Below are positions 18,979-28,401 of a DNA stretch of 64,000 bases, piece by piece (the first letter of the stretch is position 1; the number at the start of each line of letters is the position of its first letter). The stretch comes from Pseudomonas syringae (GTDB taxonomy: Bacteria; Pseudomonadota; Gammaproteobacteria; Pseudomonadales; Pseudomonadaceae). The stretch spans positions 38,622 to 102,621 of the forward strand of contig NZ_JPQU01000026.1 of NCBI RefSeq assembly GCF_000737245.1, read 5' to 3'. Under the pieces are notes generated by a model, which was given only the letters and a program-made list of their open reading frames with translations, was not told the DNA's origin and made no database searches. The translations under genes were made by a program, and so were the position numbers.

Positions 18979-19721
18979 ATGTCCTGATCGTTGATGACGA
19001 ACCCCTGGCCCGCGAACGGCTGAGCCGAATGGTCAGTGAAATCGAGGGTTATCGGGTTTTGGAACCCAGTGCGTCCAATGGCGAAGAAGCCTTGGCCCTG
19101 ATCGAAAGCCACAAGCCGGATATCGTTTTGCTGGATATCCGCATGCCAGGCCTGGATGGCCTGCAAGTCGCTGCCAAATTGTGTGAGCGGGAGACTCCAC
19201 CCGCTGTCGTCTTTTGCACGGCACACGACGAATTTGCCCTTGAGGCATTTCAGGTCAGTGCGGTTGGCTACCTGGTCAAACCCGTGCGGCCTGAACATCT
19301 GATTGAGGCCTTGAGAAAAGCTGAGCGTCCGAACCGTGTGCAGCTGGCGGCATTGACCCGTCCTGCGGCGGAAAGCGGCAACGGCCCACGCAGCCACATT
19401 AGCGCCCGTACTCGTAAAGGCATCGAATTGATCCCGCTGGATCAGGTGATTTTCTTCATCGCCGATCACAAGTACGTCACCTTGCGTCATGAAGGTGGTG
19501 AGGTCTTGCTCGACGAGCCACTCAAAGCCCTCGAGGATGAGTTCGGTGATCGCTTTGTGCGCATCCACCGCAACGCGCTGGTTGCACGCGAACGAATCGA
19601 ACGTCTGCAGCGCACGCCGCTGGGGCATTTCCAGCTGTTCCTGCGCGGCCTTAATGGCGATGCATTGATCGTCAGCCGCCGGCACGTGGCCGGAGTGCGC
19701 AAGATGATGCAGCAGCTTTGA
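18975..19721 (+). CDS. algR: LytTR response regulator AlgR
   Basis: 248 residues. The N-terminal receiver has the acidic pair DDE at 7-9 and phospho-acceptor Asp54 (LLDIRMPG); the switch lysine is in GYLVKPVRPE. The C-terminal LytTR DNA-binding domain includes FIADHKYVTL and RIHRNALVAR. The start is the ATG overlapping the algZ stop; an upstream frame to 18942 overlaps algZ and has no function I can see. AlgR activates algD and many virulence genes in P. aeruginosa. hemC follows after two REPINs. Confidence 0.96.
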   Translation: MNVLIVDDEPLARERLSRMVSEIEGYRVLEPSASNGEEALALIESHKPDIVLLDIRMPGLDGLQVAAKLCERETPPAVVFCTAHDEFALEAFQVSAVGYLVKPVRPEHLIEALRKAERPNRVQLAALTRPAAESGNGPRSHISARTRKGIELIPLDQVIFFIADHKYVTLRHEGGEVLLDEPLKALEDEFGDRFVRIHRNALVARERIERLQRTPLGHFQLFLRGLNGDALIVSRRHVAGVRKMMQQL

Positions 19722-19727
19722 ATTAGC

Positions 19728-19882
19728 GAATTTGAATTTAAATCCTGACTGTGGGAGCAAGCTTGCTTGCGAAGAGGCCAGTACATCCACCGCTTCTTCC
19801 TGGCCGATAGACCGCTTTCGCGAGCAAGCTCGCTCCCACAGGTCCTCGGCATATCCGTGGATTTGAATTGAAATCCTGACTG
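19728..19882. repeat. Flanking direct repeat of a REPIN pair (AATCCTGACTGT)
   Basis: About 24 bases ending TCCTGACTGT occur at 19728-19751 and again, with few changes, at 19859-19882, each directly before a REPIN. This looks like duplication of a unit made of leader plus REPIN. Confidence 0.7.
19751..19840. repeat. REPIN, class A, between algR and hemC
   Basis: The arms are of the GTGGGAGCAAGCTTGC and GCAAGCTCGCTCCCAC type. The spacer begins GAAGAGGCCAGTACATCC, the same spacer found inside class B elements. Confidence 0.85.
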
Positions 19883-19969
19883 TAGGAGCGCGCTTGCCCG
19901 CGATGGCGAAGTGTCAGACGACTCATTCATTGCCTGACACGCCCCCATCGCGGGCAAGCGCGCTCCTAC
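19881..19969. repeat. REPIN, class A (GTAGGAGCGCGCTTGCCC arms)
   Basis: Near-perfect long arms, and an inner dyad in the spacer (GTGTCAG ... CTGACAC), so the whole element could fold as one long hairpin upstream of hemC. Confidence 0.85.
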
Positions 19970-20077
19970 GGGGCATTTAACGCTGATCTGGATCATAACT
20001 GCGACCACACAGCACTGAGCCGTTTTGCCTGAACTGTTATTATCCGTCGCAATTATTCTGTCAGTACGGATTGATCC

Positions 20078-21019
20078 ATGTCCTCTCGCGAAATTCGCAT
20101 CGCCACCCGTCAAAGTGCGCTGGCTCTATGGCAAGCCGAATACGTCAAGGCTCGGCTGGAACAGGCTCATCCGGGGTTGTTCGTCACGCTGGTGCCCATG
20201 GTCAGTCGCGGTGACAAACTGCTCGACTCGCCACTGTCGAAAATCGGTGGCAAGGGGCTTTTCGTCAAGGAGCTGGAAACCGCCTTGCTCGAAGACCGCG
20301 CAGACATCGCTGTGCACTCCATGAAAGACGTGCCCATGGACTTCCCTCAAGGGTTGGGCCTGTTCTGCATCTGTGAGCGCGAAGATCCCCGGGATGCTTT
20401 CGTTTCCAATGTCTTCTCCAGCCTTGAAGCCTTGCCCGCCGGCAGCGTGGTCGGGACTTCCAGCCTGCGCCGCCAGGCTCAATTGCTCGCCCGCCGCCCG
20501 GACCTGAAAATCCATTTCCTGCGGGGCAACGTCAACACCCGCCTGGCCAAGCTCGATGCCGGTGAATATGACGCGATCATCCTCGCCGCGGCGGGCCTGA
20601 TTCGTCTGGGTTTCGAAGACCGGATCACCTCCAGCATCAGCGTCGACGACAGTCTGCCTGCGGGTGGTCAAGGCGCGGTGGGCATCGAATGCCGTAGCGT
20701 CGATGCGGAAATCCACGCGTTGCTCGCTCCGTTGCATCACGACGACACGGCGACTCGCGTAACGGCCGAGCGCTCTCTGAACAAACACCTTAATGGCGGC
20801 TGCCAAGTGCCTATCGCCTGTTATGCCGTGCTCGAAGGCGAGCAGATCTGGCTGCGTGGACTGGTAGGCGATCCTTCCGGGGCGGTGTTGTTGCACGCCG
20901 ATGCCCGAGCGCCGCTGGCCGATGCCCAGGCGTTGGGTGTACAGGTAGCCGAAGCGTTGCTGGATCAAGGCGCGGCAGACATTCTCAAAGCGGTCTATGG
21001 CGAGGCCGAAAGGGAATGA
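20078..21019 (+). CDS. hemC: Porphobilinogen deaminase HemC
   Basis: 313 residues. It joins four porphobilinogens into hydroxymethylbilane in tetrapyrrole (haem) synthesis. Family marks: [15 protein letters not shown] at the N-terminus, [13 protein letters not shown] in the substrate site, and [13 protein letters not shown], whose Cys holds the dipyrromethane cofactor. It is the first gene of hemC-hemD-hemX-hemY; its stop overlaps the hemD start by four bases (ATGA). Confidence 0.97.
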   Translation: MSSREIRIATRQSALALWQAEYVKARLEQAHPGLFVTLVPMVSRGDKLLDSPLSKIGGKGLFVKELETALLEDRADIAVHSMKDVPMDFPQGLGLFCICEREDPRDAFVSNVFSSLEALPAGSVVGTSSLRRQAQLLARRPDLKIHFLRGNVNTRLAKLDAGEYDAIILAAAGLIRLGFEDRITSSISVDDSLPAGGQGAVGIECRSVDAEIHALLAPLHHDDTATRVTAERSLNKHLNGGCQVPIACYAVLEGEQIWLRGLVGDPSGAVLLHADARAPLADAQALGVQVAEALLDQGAADILKAVYGEAERE

Positions 21020-21792
21020 GTGCATGGCGCCTGCTGCTGACGCGTCCCGCCGAGGAGTCGGCGCTGCTGGCTTCGACGCTGGCCGACGCCGGTGTCTTCA
21101 GTAGCTGCCTGCCCTTGCTTGAAATCGAGCCTTTGCCTGTGACCGATGCGCAACGCTCGCTCATGGCGAATCTTGATCAGTACGACGCTGTCATCGTGGT
21201 CAGTAAGCCCGCCGCACGCCTGGGTTTGAAACTGGTCGGTGAAAAATGGCCGCAAGCGCCGATCCAGCCGTGGTTCACGGTGGGTGCGGGCACTGCGCAA
21301 GTTCTTCAGGAATATGGCCTGGATGTCAGTTGGCCCGAGCAAGGTGATGACAGCGAAGCCTTGCTTGATTTGCCACGTCTGCAACAAGCCATCGTTTCGC
21401 CCGGCGCACGCGTGTTAATCATGCGTGGCGAGGGAGGCCGAGAGTTGTTGGCCGAGCGTTTACGCGGCGAGGGTGCTAGTGTCGATTACCTTGAGCTGTA
21501 CAAGCGTAAGCTGCCCCACTATCCGGTTTCGACGCTGATACAGCGCATTGAGGCGGAACGCCTGAACGCGCTGGTGGTCAGCAGTGGGCAGGGTTTTGAA
21601 CACCTGCGTCAGTTGGCGGGCGATGTCTGGCCGCAACTGTCGCGTTTGACTTTATTCGTGCCAAGCCCGCGTGTAGCCCAATTAGCCCGCGAGGCAGGCG
21701 CTCGAACAGTTGTGAATTGCCGTGGCGCCAGCGCTGCGGCTTTGCTGGCAGCGTTACGGGAACAACCCGGACCTGCCCTTCAGGCGTATTGA
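21016..21792 (+). CDS. hemD: Uroporphyrinogen-III synthase HemD
   Basis: 258 residues. It closes hydroxymethylbilane with inversion of ring D to give uroporphyrinogen III. The family is poorly conserved, but the two-lobe pattern and phrases such as [26 protein letters not shown] and [13 protein letters not shown] fit, as does its place straight after hemC with an ATGA overlap. hemX starts 49 bases after its stop. Confidence 0.95.
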   Translation: MSAWRLLLTRPAEESALLASTLADAGVFSSCLPLLEIEPLPVTDAQRSLMANLDQYDAVIVVSKPAARLGLKLVGEKWPQAPIQPWFTVGAGTAQVLQEYGLDVSWPEQGDDSEALLDLPRLQQAIVSPGARVLIMRGEGGRELLAERLRGEGASVDYLELYKRKLPHYPVSTLIQRIEAERLNALVVSSGQGFEHLRQLAGDVWPQLSRLTLFVPSPRVAQLAREAGARTVVNCRGASAAALLAALREQPGPALQAY

Positions 21793-21841
21793 TTGACTGA
21801 CTGTCTTTCACCGATAACGCCCAAATGCAAAGGATGGATAC

Positions 21842-22981
21842 GTGAGCGAAACAGCCTTGCCCAAAGATGATTCCGAAGCCGTGTTGACGGCACCGACACC
21901 CGATCCGCTGCGGCCCGAGCGCCCTGCGAGTCGCAGCAATGGTCTGGTGATACTGGCCTTGTTGTTCGGCGTGGCGGGCATTGGCGTTGCCGGCTGGGGT
22001 GTTTGGCAGCTGCGTGCCGTCCAGGCAAGTCATATGCAGCAACGCACAGAGATGCAGGACATCGCTGCGCAAACGCTGACCTTGCAGCACAACGAACAAC
22101 AACTCTCGGAGCGCCTGGCGCAATTGCCACCGGCCGATGAGCTTGAAGATCGTCGTCGCCTGGTGGCGCAGCTGCAAGGGGATCAGCAGCGTCTGAGCCA
22201 GCGTCTGGAAACCGTACTGGGTTCCAGCCGCAAGGACTGGAGACTGGCTGAGGCCGAGCATCTGTTGCGTCTGGCGAGTCTGCGGCTCTCGGCGTTGCAG
22301 GACATCAACAGCGCTCAGGCGTTGGTCCAGGGCGCTGATGAAATCCTGCGTGAACAGGACGATCCAGGTTCCTTTGCCGCCCGCGATCAACTGGCTAAGA
22401 GCCTCGCTTCGTTGCGCAGCATTGATCAGCCGGATCGCACCGGGTTGTTCCTGCAACTGGCGGCCTTGCGCGACCAGGTCTCGCAGCTCAACGAGCTGGC
22501 TCCTGAGTACAAGGACAAAGGCGAATCCCTGCTGGGCCTCACCACGGGCAACACTGAAGACAGTCATTGGGCACAGTGGTGGAATCAGGTTTCGCATTAC
22601 ATCCGCATCGATTTCAACGCCGACAAGAATGTTCGACCTTTGCTGGCCGGGCAGAGCCTGACCCAGGTTCGACTGGCGTTGAGCCTCGCACTGGAGCAGG
22701 CGCAATGGGCAGCCTTGAACGGCCAGCCGCAGGTTTACGCCAGTGCCCTGGCGCAAGCCAAGGACGTGTTGCGCACCAACTTCAATCAGGACAACGCCCA
22801 GAGCAAGATGCTTAGCGAGCGTCTGGACGTCCTCTCGCAACAGCCCGTTTCGGTTATGACGCCAGACTTGGCTCAGAGCCTGAGCGCCGTTCAGGCTTAC
22901 CTGGAGCGGCGTCACGCTTCCCCTGATGCCTCCGGCAAAGCGGCACAGCCTACCGAAGCGTTGCAGGGGACTAGCCCATGA
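21842..22981 (+). CDS. hemX: HemX-like membrane protein
   Basis: 379 residues with a GTG start at 21842, preceded by AAAGGATGGATAC. After a cytoplasmic leader there is one membrane helix at about residues 35-57 (LVILALLFGVAGIGVAGWGVW), then a long helical, coiled-coil-rich periplasmic part. It is often annotated as uroporphyrinogen-III methyltransferase, but no SAM-binding methylase motif is visible; the name reflects operon position. Its role is unproven. It overlaps hemY by four bases. Confidence 0.92.
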   Translation: MSETALPKDDSEAVLTAPTPDPLRPERPASRSNGLVILALLFGVAGIGVAGWGVWQLRAVQASHMQQRTEMQDIAAQTLTLQHNEQQLSERLAQLPPADELEDRRRLVAQLQGDQQRLSQRLETVLGSSRKDWRLAEAEHLLRLASLRLSALQDINSAQALVQGADEILREQDDPGSFAARDQLAKSLASLRSIDQPDRTGLFLQLAALRDQVSQLNELAPEYKDKGESLLGLTTGNTEDSHWAQWWNQVSHYIRIDFNADKNVRPLLAGQSLTQVRLALSLALEQAQWAALNGQPQVYASALAQAKDVLRTNFNQDNAQSKMLSERLDVLSQQPVSVMTPDLAQSLSAVQAYLERRHASPDASGKAAQPTEALQGTSP

Positions 22982-24222
22982 AGCGTATCTATCTGCTGCT
23001 AGTGGTCGCGATTGCCGTTGCGGCGGTGGTTGGTGTCGCGATTGCCGAACACTCTGGCTACGTGCTGATCTCGTATCAGAACTTCCGCTATGAATCGAGC
23101 CTCTGGGCTGCTTTGGGCTTATTGCTGCTCATCTGGCTGGTGATATTTGTGGTCCGGCTGCTGATCAGATTGCTGACCGCGTCCGGTGGCGTAGTCAACC
23201 CATGGTCACACCGCAACCGCAGCCGTCGCGTGCAAGTCGCCATTGAGCAAGGGCAGATGGATCTGGCGGAAGGCCGCTGGTCCAGCGCTCAACGTCATCT
23301 ACACCGTGCAGCGGAAGCCGAGCCTCAACCCTTGCTGTATTACCTTGGCGCTGCCCGTGCAGCCAACGAACAAGGTCATTACGACGAAAGTGACAACCTG
23401 CTGGAGCGAGCGCTGGAACGTCAGCCTCAGGCCGAGTTGGCGATTGCGTTGAGCCACGCGCAATTGCAGCAGGATCGCGGTGACAATGATGGAGCCCTGA
23501 GCACGCTGCAAGCCATGCAAGCACGCCACCCGCATAACGCGCAGATCCTTCGTCAGTTGCAACGTCTATATCGCCAGCGCGGCGAGTGGTCAGCGCTGAT
23601 CAAGCTCATGCCAGAGCTACGCAAAGACAAGGTCCTGCCGCCACAAGAGCTGGCCGAGTTGGAACGTCGCGCCTGGGGTGAAAACCTGACGCTGGCGGCC
23701 TACCGCGAGCAGGATGGTGAAGAGACCGCCGGCGGCCTGCCAGCGCTGGACCTGACTTGGAATGGTCTTTCATCGGCGCAGCGCCAAGAGCCGCAACTGG
23801 TCCTGGCCTACGCTGAGCAACTGCGTCGGCTCGGCGCTGACGCCAAGGCTGAAGAGGCGCTGCGTCAGGCGCTCAAGCGTGACTACAACAGCCACCTGGC
23901 GCGTTTGTATGGCTTGGTACGCGGCAGTGATCCAGCGAAGCAACTCCAGACCGCTGAGGGCTGGCTCAAGCATCATCCCGAAGATCCCAGCCTGTTGCTG
24001 ACCCTTGGCCGTTTGTGTCTTCAGAGCAGTCTGTGGGGCAAGGCGCGGGATTATCTGGAAAGCAGCCTGCGCTTTCAGCGCAACCCTGAAACCTGCGCCG
24101 AGCTGGCACGTTTACTTGCCCAGTTGGGGGAAACCGAGCGCAGTAATCAGTTGTTTCAGGAAGGACTAGGCCTGCTGGACGAGCGCCTGCTGGCACGGCC
24201 GCTGCCTGCTTTGGCGGGGTGA
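22978..24222 (+). CDS. hemY: HemY tetratricopeptide membrane protein
   Basis: 414 residues. Two membrane helices (about 5-22 and 40-63) form the HemY_N domain, followed by a long helical TPR-like array (for example LYYLGAARAANEQGHYDESD, AELARLLAQLGETERSNQLF). It is not the Gram-positive protoporphyrinogen oxidase of the same name. A role as scaffold for haem synthesis enzymes is suspected. Last gene of the hem operon; a REPIN follows. Confidence 0.93.
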   Translation: MKRIYLLLVVAIAVAAVVGVAIAEHSGYVLISYQNFRYESSLWAALGLLLLIWLVIFVVRLLIRLLTASGGVVNPWSHRNRSRRVQVAIEQGQMDLAEGRWSSAQRHLHRAAEAEPQPLLYYLGAARAANEQGHYDESDNLLERALERQPQAELAIALSHAQLQQDRGDNDGALSTLQAMQARHPHNAQILRQLQRLYRQRGEWSALIKLMPELRKDKVLPPQELAELERRAWGENLTLAAYREQDGEETAGGLPALDLTWNGLSSAQRQEPQLVLAYAEQLRRLGADAKAEEALRQALKRDYNSHLARLYGLVRGSDPAKQLQTAEGWLKHHPEDPSLLLTLGRLCLQSSLWGKARDYLESSLRFQRNPETCAELARLLAQLGETERSNQLFQEGLGLLDERLLARPLPALAG

Positions 24223-24576
24223 CGTTCAGGTGAGTTGTCTGGATCTCGCACAGTATTTCTGTGGGAGCGAGCTTGCTCGCGAAGGTCGATCAGCCGACGA
24301 ATATGCGGCGGTTTTATCACAGTCTTCGCGAGCAAGCTCACTCTCACAAATGCTACGCCCGGCGCCAGCTGGCGACTTCAATTTCAATTGATTTGTAGGA
24401 AATTTCCTGCATATCCAGTTTCCGCAGTTCTTTTCTTTCAAGGCGGGTTCCGAAAGCCCTACCTCCGAGTCGCCAAAGCCCGTGAGACGTGACGAAATAT
24501 CCTCACGCCTGCGCCTTGTAAGGGCTGGGGCCTTTCCTCTACCGTAACCGCCTTCGTTTCTTGTTACGGAATTGCC
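24223..24576. other. Gap between hemY and dsbB
   Basis: It holds the REPIN at 24261-24349, a 12-bp palindrome AGGAAATTTCCT at 24397-24408 (part of a 14-mer also found near 10292), and small GC-rich dyads near 24430-24480. I find no gene, tRNA or clear terminator. Confidence 0.6.
24261..24349. repeat. REPIN, class A (GTGGGAGCGAGCTTGCTCGC)
   Basis: The left arm is canonical and the right arm slightly decayed (CACTCTCAC in place of CGCTCCCAC). It directly follows hemY. Confidence 0.85.
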
Positions 24577-25104
24577 ATGCATCTGGCTCGCACGCGCTCC
24601 TTGTTTTTCCTGGCGTTTATCGCATGTGCATCGATCATCGGTTCGGTTGTTTATTTGCAGCGTGTAATCGGCCTGTCGCCTTGCCTACTGTGCTGGTTGC
24701 AACGCTGCGCACTGATCGCCAGCGGCGCTCTCAGTCTGATCGCAACCCTGCAGGCTCCGGGCAAATCTGGCAGCCGCTGGTACGCCTCCCTGATTCTCTT
24801 GATAGCGCTGGCCGGCGCCGCGATGGCGGGCGGTCAGGTCTGGTTACAGACCGCTACGCCTGATGAGCTGATTCCGGTCATTGCCTGGTTCGAACGCCTG
24901 CTTGAGCTGCTTGCGCTGAGCGACCTGGTGGATCGTCTGCTCAGCGACGCTACCTTTTGTGCAGAAATTACCTGGTCATTGTTCGGCATCAGTCTGCCGG
25001 AATGGAGCCTGCTGGCTTTCGTTGGTCTGGCAATGATCGCGCTATACGCCCTTTACAGAGCATTCGCCCGCTGGCCGACTGCCGAAAGTCGGGCCGGGGA
25101 TTAA
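24577..25104 (+). CDS. dsbB: Disulfide bond formation protein B (DsbB/DsbH)
   Basis: 175 residues, four membrane helices. It normally reoxidises DsbA and passes electrons to quinone in the inner membrane. The first periplasmic loop has the CxxC pair PCLLCW (Cys36, Cys39). The second loop has only one cysteine (FCAEITW, Cys128); the partner that E. coli DsbB has at position 104 is absent, and the loop there reads PDELIPVIAW. Cys17 and Cys44 are extra. It therefore may use a different relay or substrate, as the separate DsbH class in P. aeruginosa suggests. It stands alone between the hem operon and algQ. Confidence 0.9.
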   Translation: MHLARTRSLFFLAFIACASIIGSVVYLQRVIGLSPCLLCWLQRCALIASGALSLIATLQAPGKSGSRWYASLILLIALAGAAMAGGQVWLQTATPDELIPVIAWFERLLELLALSDLVDRLLSDATFCAEITWSLFGISLPEWSLLAFVGLAMIALYALYRAFARWPTAESRAGD

Positions 25105-25287
25105 ACACTTGTATGAACTTTCTCTCCTGCGTACCTTGATGGCCTAGTCCTGCGGGCATAATCTGGCCCGTAAGCGTTATTGGAAATATGCATCATCTGC
25201 TATTCATCAAGCCTGTTGCCCTCCATGCGGACGGGACTTTTCCAGGTTTGGGCAGGCTGCATGCCCCTGAAGGGAAGAGAGAAGATC

Positions 25288-25761
25288 ATGTTGGAAAGCT
25301 GTCAGAATGCTCAGGAACGCTGGGGCGGGGTCAATAAGCTGATCGACCGCTGGTTGCAGGATCGCCTTGAACTGGTTCGCGTCTACGATGCTCTGGGTGA
25401 TACACCCGAAGCGTTGGCAGCCGACCGTGAAGGCCTGCAGAAATTTTGTGAGGTTCTGGTCGATTACGTTTCGGCTGGACACTTCGAAATCTACGAACAA
25501 CTCAACAGCGAAGCCAAGGCGTTCAACGATGAGCGCGGCCTTGAGCTTGCCGATACCATCTACCCTCGATTGAAAGTGATCACCGAGTCCGCACTGGCCT
25601 TCAACGACCGTTGCGACAACGGCGATTGCTCTGACTGCACGGTCGTGGCTGCCGAATTCAAGAAGCTCGGCGGCCTGATGCATGAGCGCTTTGAGCTTGA
25701 AGACTGCCTGATCGAAGTGCTGCACAACTCCCACAAGGAAGATGTAGCCGCTCAGGCTTGA
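25288..25761 (+). CDS. algQ: AlgQ, Rsd-family anti-sigma-70 factor
   Basis: 157 residues, [14 protein letters not shown] onward. I chose the ATG at 25288 because it has a GGGAAGAGAG site and matches the family start; in-frame starts from 25180 add an unrelated leader. Rsd proteins bind region 4 of the main sigma factor and shift RNA polymerase towards alternative factors. In P. aeruginosa AlgQ affects alginate and siderophore genes. The helical-bundle motifs ([38 protein letters not shown]) and a [11 protein letters not shown] cysteine cluster are present. Confidence 0.95.
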   Translation: MLESCQNAQERWGGVNKLIDRWLQDRLELVRVYDALGDTPEALAADREGLQKFCEVLVDYVSAGHFEIYEQLNSEAKAFNDERGLELADTIYPRLKVITESALAFNDRCDNGDCSDCTVVAAEFKKLGGLMHERFELEDCLIEVLHNSHKEDVAAQA

Positions 25762-25762
25762 T

Positions 25763-25784
25763 CACCCACCCTCCGGGTTTTTTC
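25763..25784 (+). terminator. Short hairpin and T run after algQ
   Basis: ACCC and GGGT flank a short loop and are followed by six Ts directly after the stop. The stem is short but well placed. Confidence 0.55.
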
Positions 25785-25796
25785 AGGCGTACCACG

Positions 25797-25889
25797 ATCC
25801 TGTGGGAGCGCACGAGCAGCACGAGGCCGCGATGGTGGTGTGTCTGACACACCCCATCGCTGGCTTCGTAACCTTGCTCTCCTACAGGC
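25797..25889. repeat. Degenerate REPIN with inner GTGTGTC/GACACAC dyad
   Basis: The outer ends CCTGTGGGAG and CTCCTACAGG are REP-like, the middle arms have decayed, and the centre is a good hairpin (GCGATGG-TGGTGTGTC against GACACACC-CCATCGC). A similar centre occurs at 45490-45525. Confidence 0.65.
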
Positions 25890-26514
25890 CTACAAATTCC
25901 TTGTAACCACTGACCACCACGTACACCGCGAAGTACGCGAAGATCAGCGCCGACCCTATGTACGTGTACCTCATCAGGCGCTCGCCGATGAGCCGACCGC
26001 CTTGATACGCCACCGCACATAACGAAATAGACCACAGCACGCCGGCCGAGAAGAAGCCCGACAGAAATAGCCCTGCAGTTGCCAGGTCGTTGCCCTGCCG
26101 GGCGATGATCGCGCCACCTACCGCCGCGAACCACAGGATCGCACTGGGTGAAGACATCGCCAGCATGATGCCTTTGGAGAACAAGGCAACTCTGGTTTTA
26201 CCCCATTGCTCGCCCGCTCCCTGCATATCCCCGGCGGGCCTGAACGCACTGAGCAGCATTTTTACGCTCAGATAGCACAGCACCAGCGAGCCGCCAATCC
26301 ACAGCACCCAGCGCACCGCTTCGAACTGCAGCAGCACAGCCATGCCCAGCATCGCCAGCACGGCGTAGACCAAGTCTCCCACGCAGGTGCCCAGCCCCAG
26401 CCAAACCCCTTGAGTAAAGCCGCGTTGCATCGCGATATTGATCATCGCCATGTTGGCCAGACCGATCTCCAGGCACAGCGACAGGCTGAGCAGGAAGCCG
26501 TTATTGAATTCCAT
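25882..26514 (-). CDS. LysE/RhtB-family amino-acid exporter
   Basis: 210 residues, MEFNNGFLLSLSLCLEIG onward; the ATG at 26514 opens straight into the first helix, and a longer frame to 26673 runs into REP sequence. Six hydrophobic helices and the SPSAILWF region place it in the LysE translocator superfamily, which exports amino acids. The usual N-terminal GP-G-motif is only partly conserved, so the substrate cannot be guessed. It converges on algQ and stands alone. Confidence 0.85.
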   Translation of the reverse strand: MEFNNGFLLSLSLCLEIGLANMAMINIAMQRGFTQGVWLGLGTCVGDLVYAVLAMLGMAVLLQFEAVRWVLWIGGSLVLCYLSVKMLLSAFRPAGDMQGAGEQWGKTRVALFSKGIMLAMSSPSAILWFAAVGGAIIARQGNDLATAGLFLSGFFSAGVLWSISLCAVAYQGGRLIGERLMRYTYIGSALIFAYFAVYVVVSGYKEFVGL

Positions 26515-26644
26515 TGGGAGTGTTCCGTGCGGCCATGAGGACAAGAATGCGCGCCACTTTAAGCAGGCATTAAGCCGTTCGCAAGAGTTGTAGGAGGTCT
26601 CGCAATCCCCTGGCAAATCGCTGTTGCGGCGCAAACACCGAACC

Positions 26645-26735
26645 AGTAGGAGCGCGCTTGCCCGCGATAGCAATGGTTCGGTCGGAAGAAATTATTGCCT
26701 GAGCGAACCCTATCGCGGGCAAGCGCGCTCCTACT
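26645..26735. repeat. REPIN, class A (AGTAGGAGCGCGCTTGCCC)
   Basis: Near-perfect complementary arms (26645-26668 and 26712-26735), between the exporter and comM. The spacer has its own short dyad (GGTTCGGTC against GAGCGAACC, imperfect). Confidence 0.85.
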
Positions 26736-26750
26736 GAAAAGCACGCCGCT

Positions 26751-28244
26751 TCAGGTACTCGACGGCCGATACTGCAACGCCTCCGCCACATGGTTTCTGT
26801 TGATGGCCTCGACCCCTTCCAGATCCGCCAGAGTTCTCGCCACTTTGAGCAAGCGATGGGCCGAGCGCAGGGACAGGGTCAAGCGTTCGCAGGCAGTTTC
26901 CAGCCAGGCTTCATCGGCGCTGGACAGCGCACAATGACGACGCAAGGCGGGTAAATCGAGGAAGGCATTGGCGCAACCCTGTCGTTGGTTCTGTATGTCT
27001 CGAGCCTGTGCAACCAGAACGGCTGCGCTTGCGGTGGTGTCACCGCTCTGCGCGCCCGGATTGAGGGCGGTGGCTTCCCGGGCGACGGTCAAATGCAGGT
27101 CGATCCGATCCAGTAGCGGTCCGGACAATTTGTTGCGGTAGCGCTGGATCTGGTCGGTGGAGCAACGGCAGCGCCCGGTTGGCTCGCCGAAATAGCCACA
27201 CGGGCAGGGATTCATCGCCGCGACCAGCTGAAACCGCGCCGGGAACCGCACCCGATCCCGCGCCCGGGAAATCACGATATGCCCCGATTCCATCGGTTCG
27301 CGAAGCACCTCCAGCACCCGGCGATCAAACTCCGGCAACTCATCGAGGAATAAAACACCGTGGTGGGCGAGGGTGATTTCGCCGGGCTGTGGGCGACTGC
27401 CACCGCCCACCAGCGCCGGGCCTGACGCCGAGTGATGCGGTTGGCGAAACGGTCGTTGCGGCCAACTGGTAAGCGGCACCTGGCTGGCGACCGACTGAAT
27501 CGCGGCCACCTCAAGCGCCTCATATTCGTCCAGCGGTGGCAACAATCCCGGCAATCGGCTGGCAAGCAGGGTTTTGCCGGTCCCCGGTGGGCCACTGAAC
27601 AGCAGGTTATGTGCACCCGCCGCGGCAACGATCAGAGCGCGCTTGGCGGCCGTCTGCCCTTGAACTTCACTCAGGTCTGGATAAGGCTTGGCCTGATGCA
27701 AGAGCCCGCTGGCCTGATAAGGAGCAATTGGCGCGTGGCCATTGAAGTGGGCCACCAGTTCCAGTAAATGATTGGCCGCAATCACGCGCAAACCGGAGGC
27801 CAGGCACGCTTCCTCAGCATTGACCGCAGGGATTATCAGCGTCCGCTCGGCAGCTCGGGCCGCCAGTGCTGCGGGTAACACCCCTTGAATTGGCCGGATC
27901 GTACCGGACAATGCCAACTCCCCCAAACACTCCACATCCTGCAACGCCACTAACGGCACTTGCCCATTGGCGGCCAGCAAACCCAGCGCAATCGCCAGGT
28001 CAAAACGCCCGCCATCCTTGGGTAAGTCCGCCGGGGCGAGATTGAGGGTAATGCGTCGATCCGGAAATTTCAGGCCTGAGTTAAGAATCGCACTGCGCAC
28101 CCGATCCTTGCTTTCGCGCACAGCACCTTCGGGCAATCCCACCAGTGTCAGAGCAGGCAGACCGTTGGCCAGATGGGTTTCGACAGTAACTGCAGGTGCC
28201 TCCACACCCACTTGGGCACGGCTATGGACGATGGCTAGAGACAT
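26751..28244 (-). CDS. comM: YifB/ComM Mg-chelatase-like AAA+ ATPase
   Basis: 497 residues, the usual length. An N-terminal LonC-like domain (MSLAIVHSRAQVGVEAPAV, GLPEGAVRESKDRVRSA) is followed by an AAA+ ATPase with Walker A GPPGTGKTLL and Walker B LFLDELPEF, then a C-terminal Mg_chelatase_C domain. ComM of Vibrio and Acinetobacter is a hexameric helicase that helps integrate DNA by branch migration during natural transformation; in species not known to be competent its role is less clear. Single gene, divergent from the NTF2-like gene. Confidence 0.95.
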   Translation of the reverse strand: MSLAIVHSRAQVGVEAPAVTVETHLANGLPALTLVGLPEGAVRESKDRVRSAILNSGLKFPDRRITLNLAPADLPKDGGRFDLAIALGLLAANGQVPLVALQDVECLGELALSGTIRPIQGVLPAALAARAAERTLIIPAVNAEEACLASGLRVIAANHLLELVAHFNGHAPIAPYQASGLLHQAKPYPDLSEVQGQTAAKRALIVAAAGAHNLLFSGPPGTGKTLLASRLPGLLPPLDEYEALEVAAIQSVASQVPLTSWPQRPFRQPHHSASGPALVGGGSRPQPGEITLAHHGVLFLDELPEFDRRVLEVLREPMESGHIVISRARDRVRFPARFQLVAAMNPCPCGYFGEPTGRCRCSTDQIQRYRNKLSGPLLDRIDLHLTVAREATALNPGAQSGDTTASAAVLVAQARDIQNQRQGCANAFLDLPALRRHCALSSADEAWLETACERLTLSLRSAHRLLKVARTLADLEGVEAINRNHVAEALQYRPSST

Positions 28245-28401
28245 TGATTCTTCCTTGAAAAAACGACCCCCGCATCGTGCGGTATTGGACGAAGTTTTGA
28301 AGGAAGCAATGGATACAGGGTGTTAACGGCCGCACTGAATTGAAACCCTAATGGGTATCAAATCTCCAGGCGCACCGCTGTCTGACCACAAACGCAGCCC
28401 T

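Noticed and set aside
21842..22981. HemX as a SAM-dependent uroporphyrinogen-III methyltransferase
   Set aside because: No methyltransferase motif; the sequence is one membrane helix plus a coiled-coil domain. The common database name is positional.
24420..24500. tRNA or small RNA in the hemY-dsbB gap
   Set aside because: Short dyads exist but no cloverleaf, anticodon arm or clear terminator can be built.
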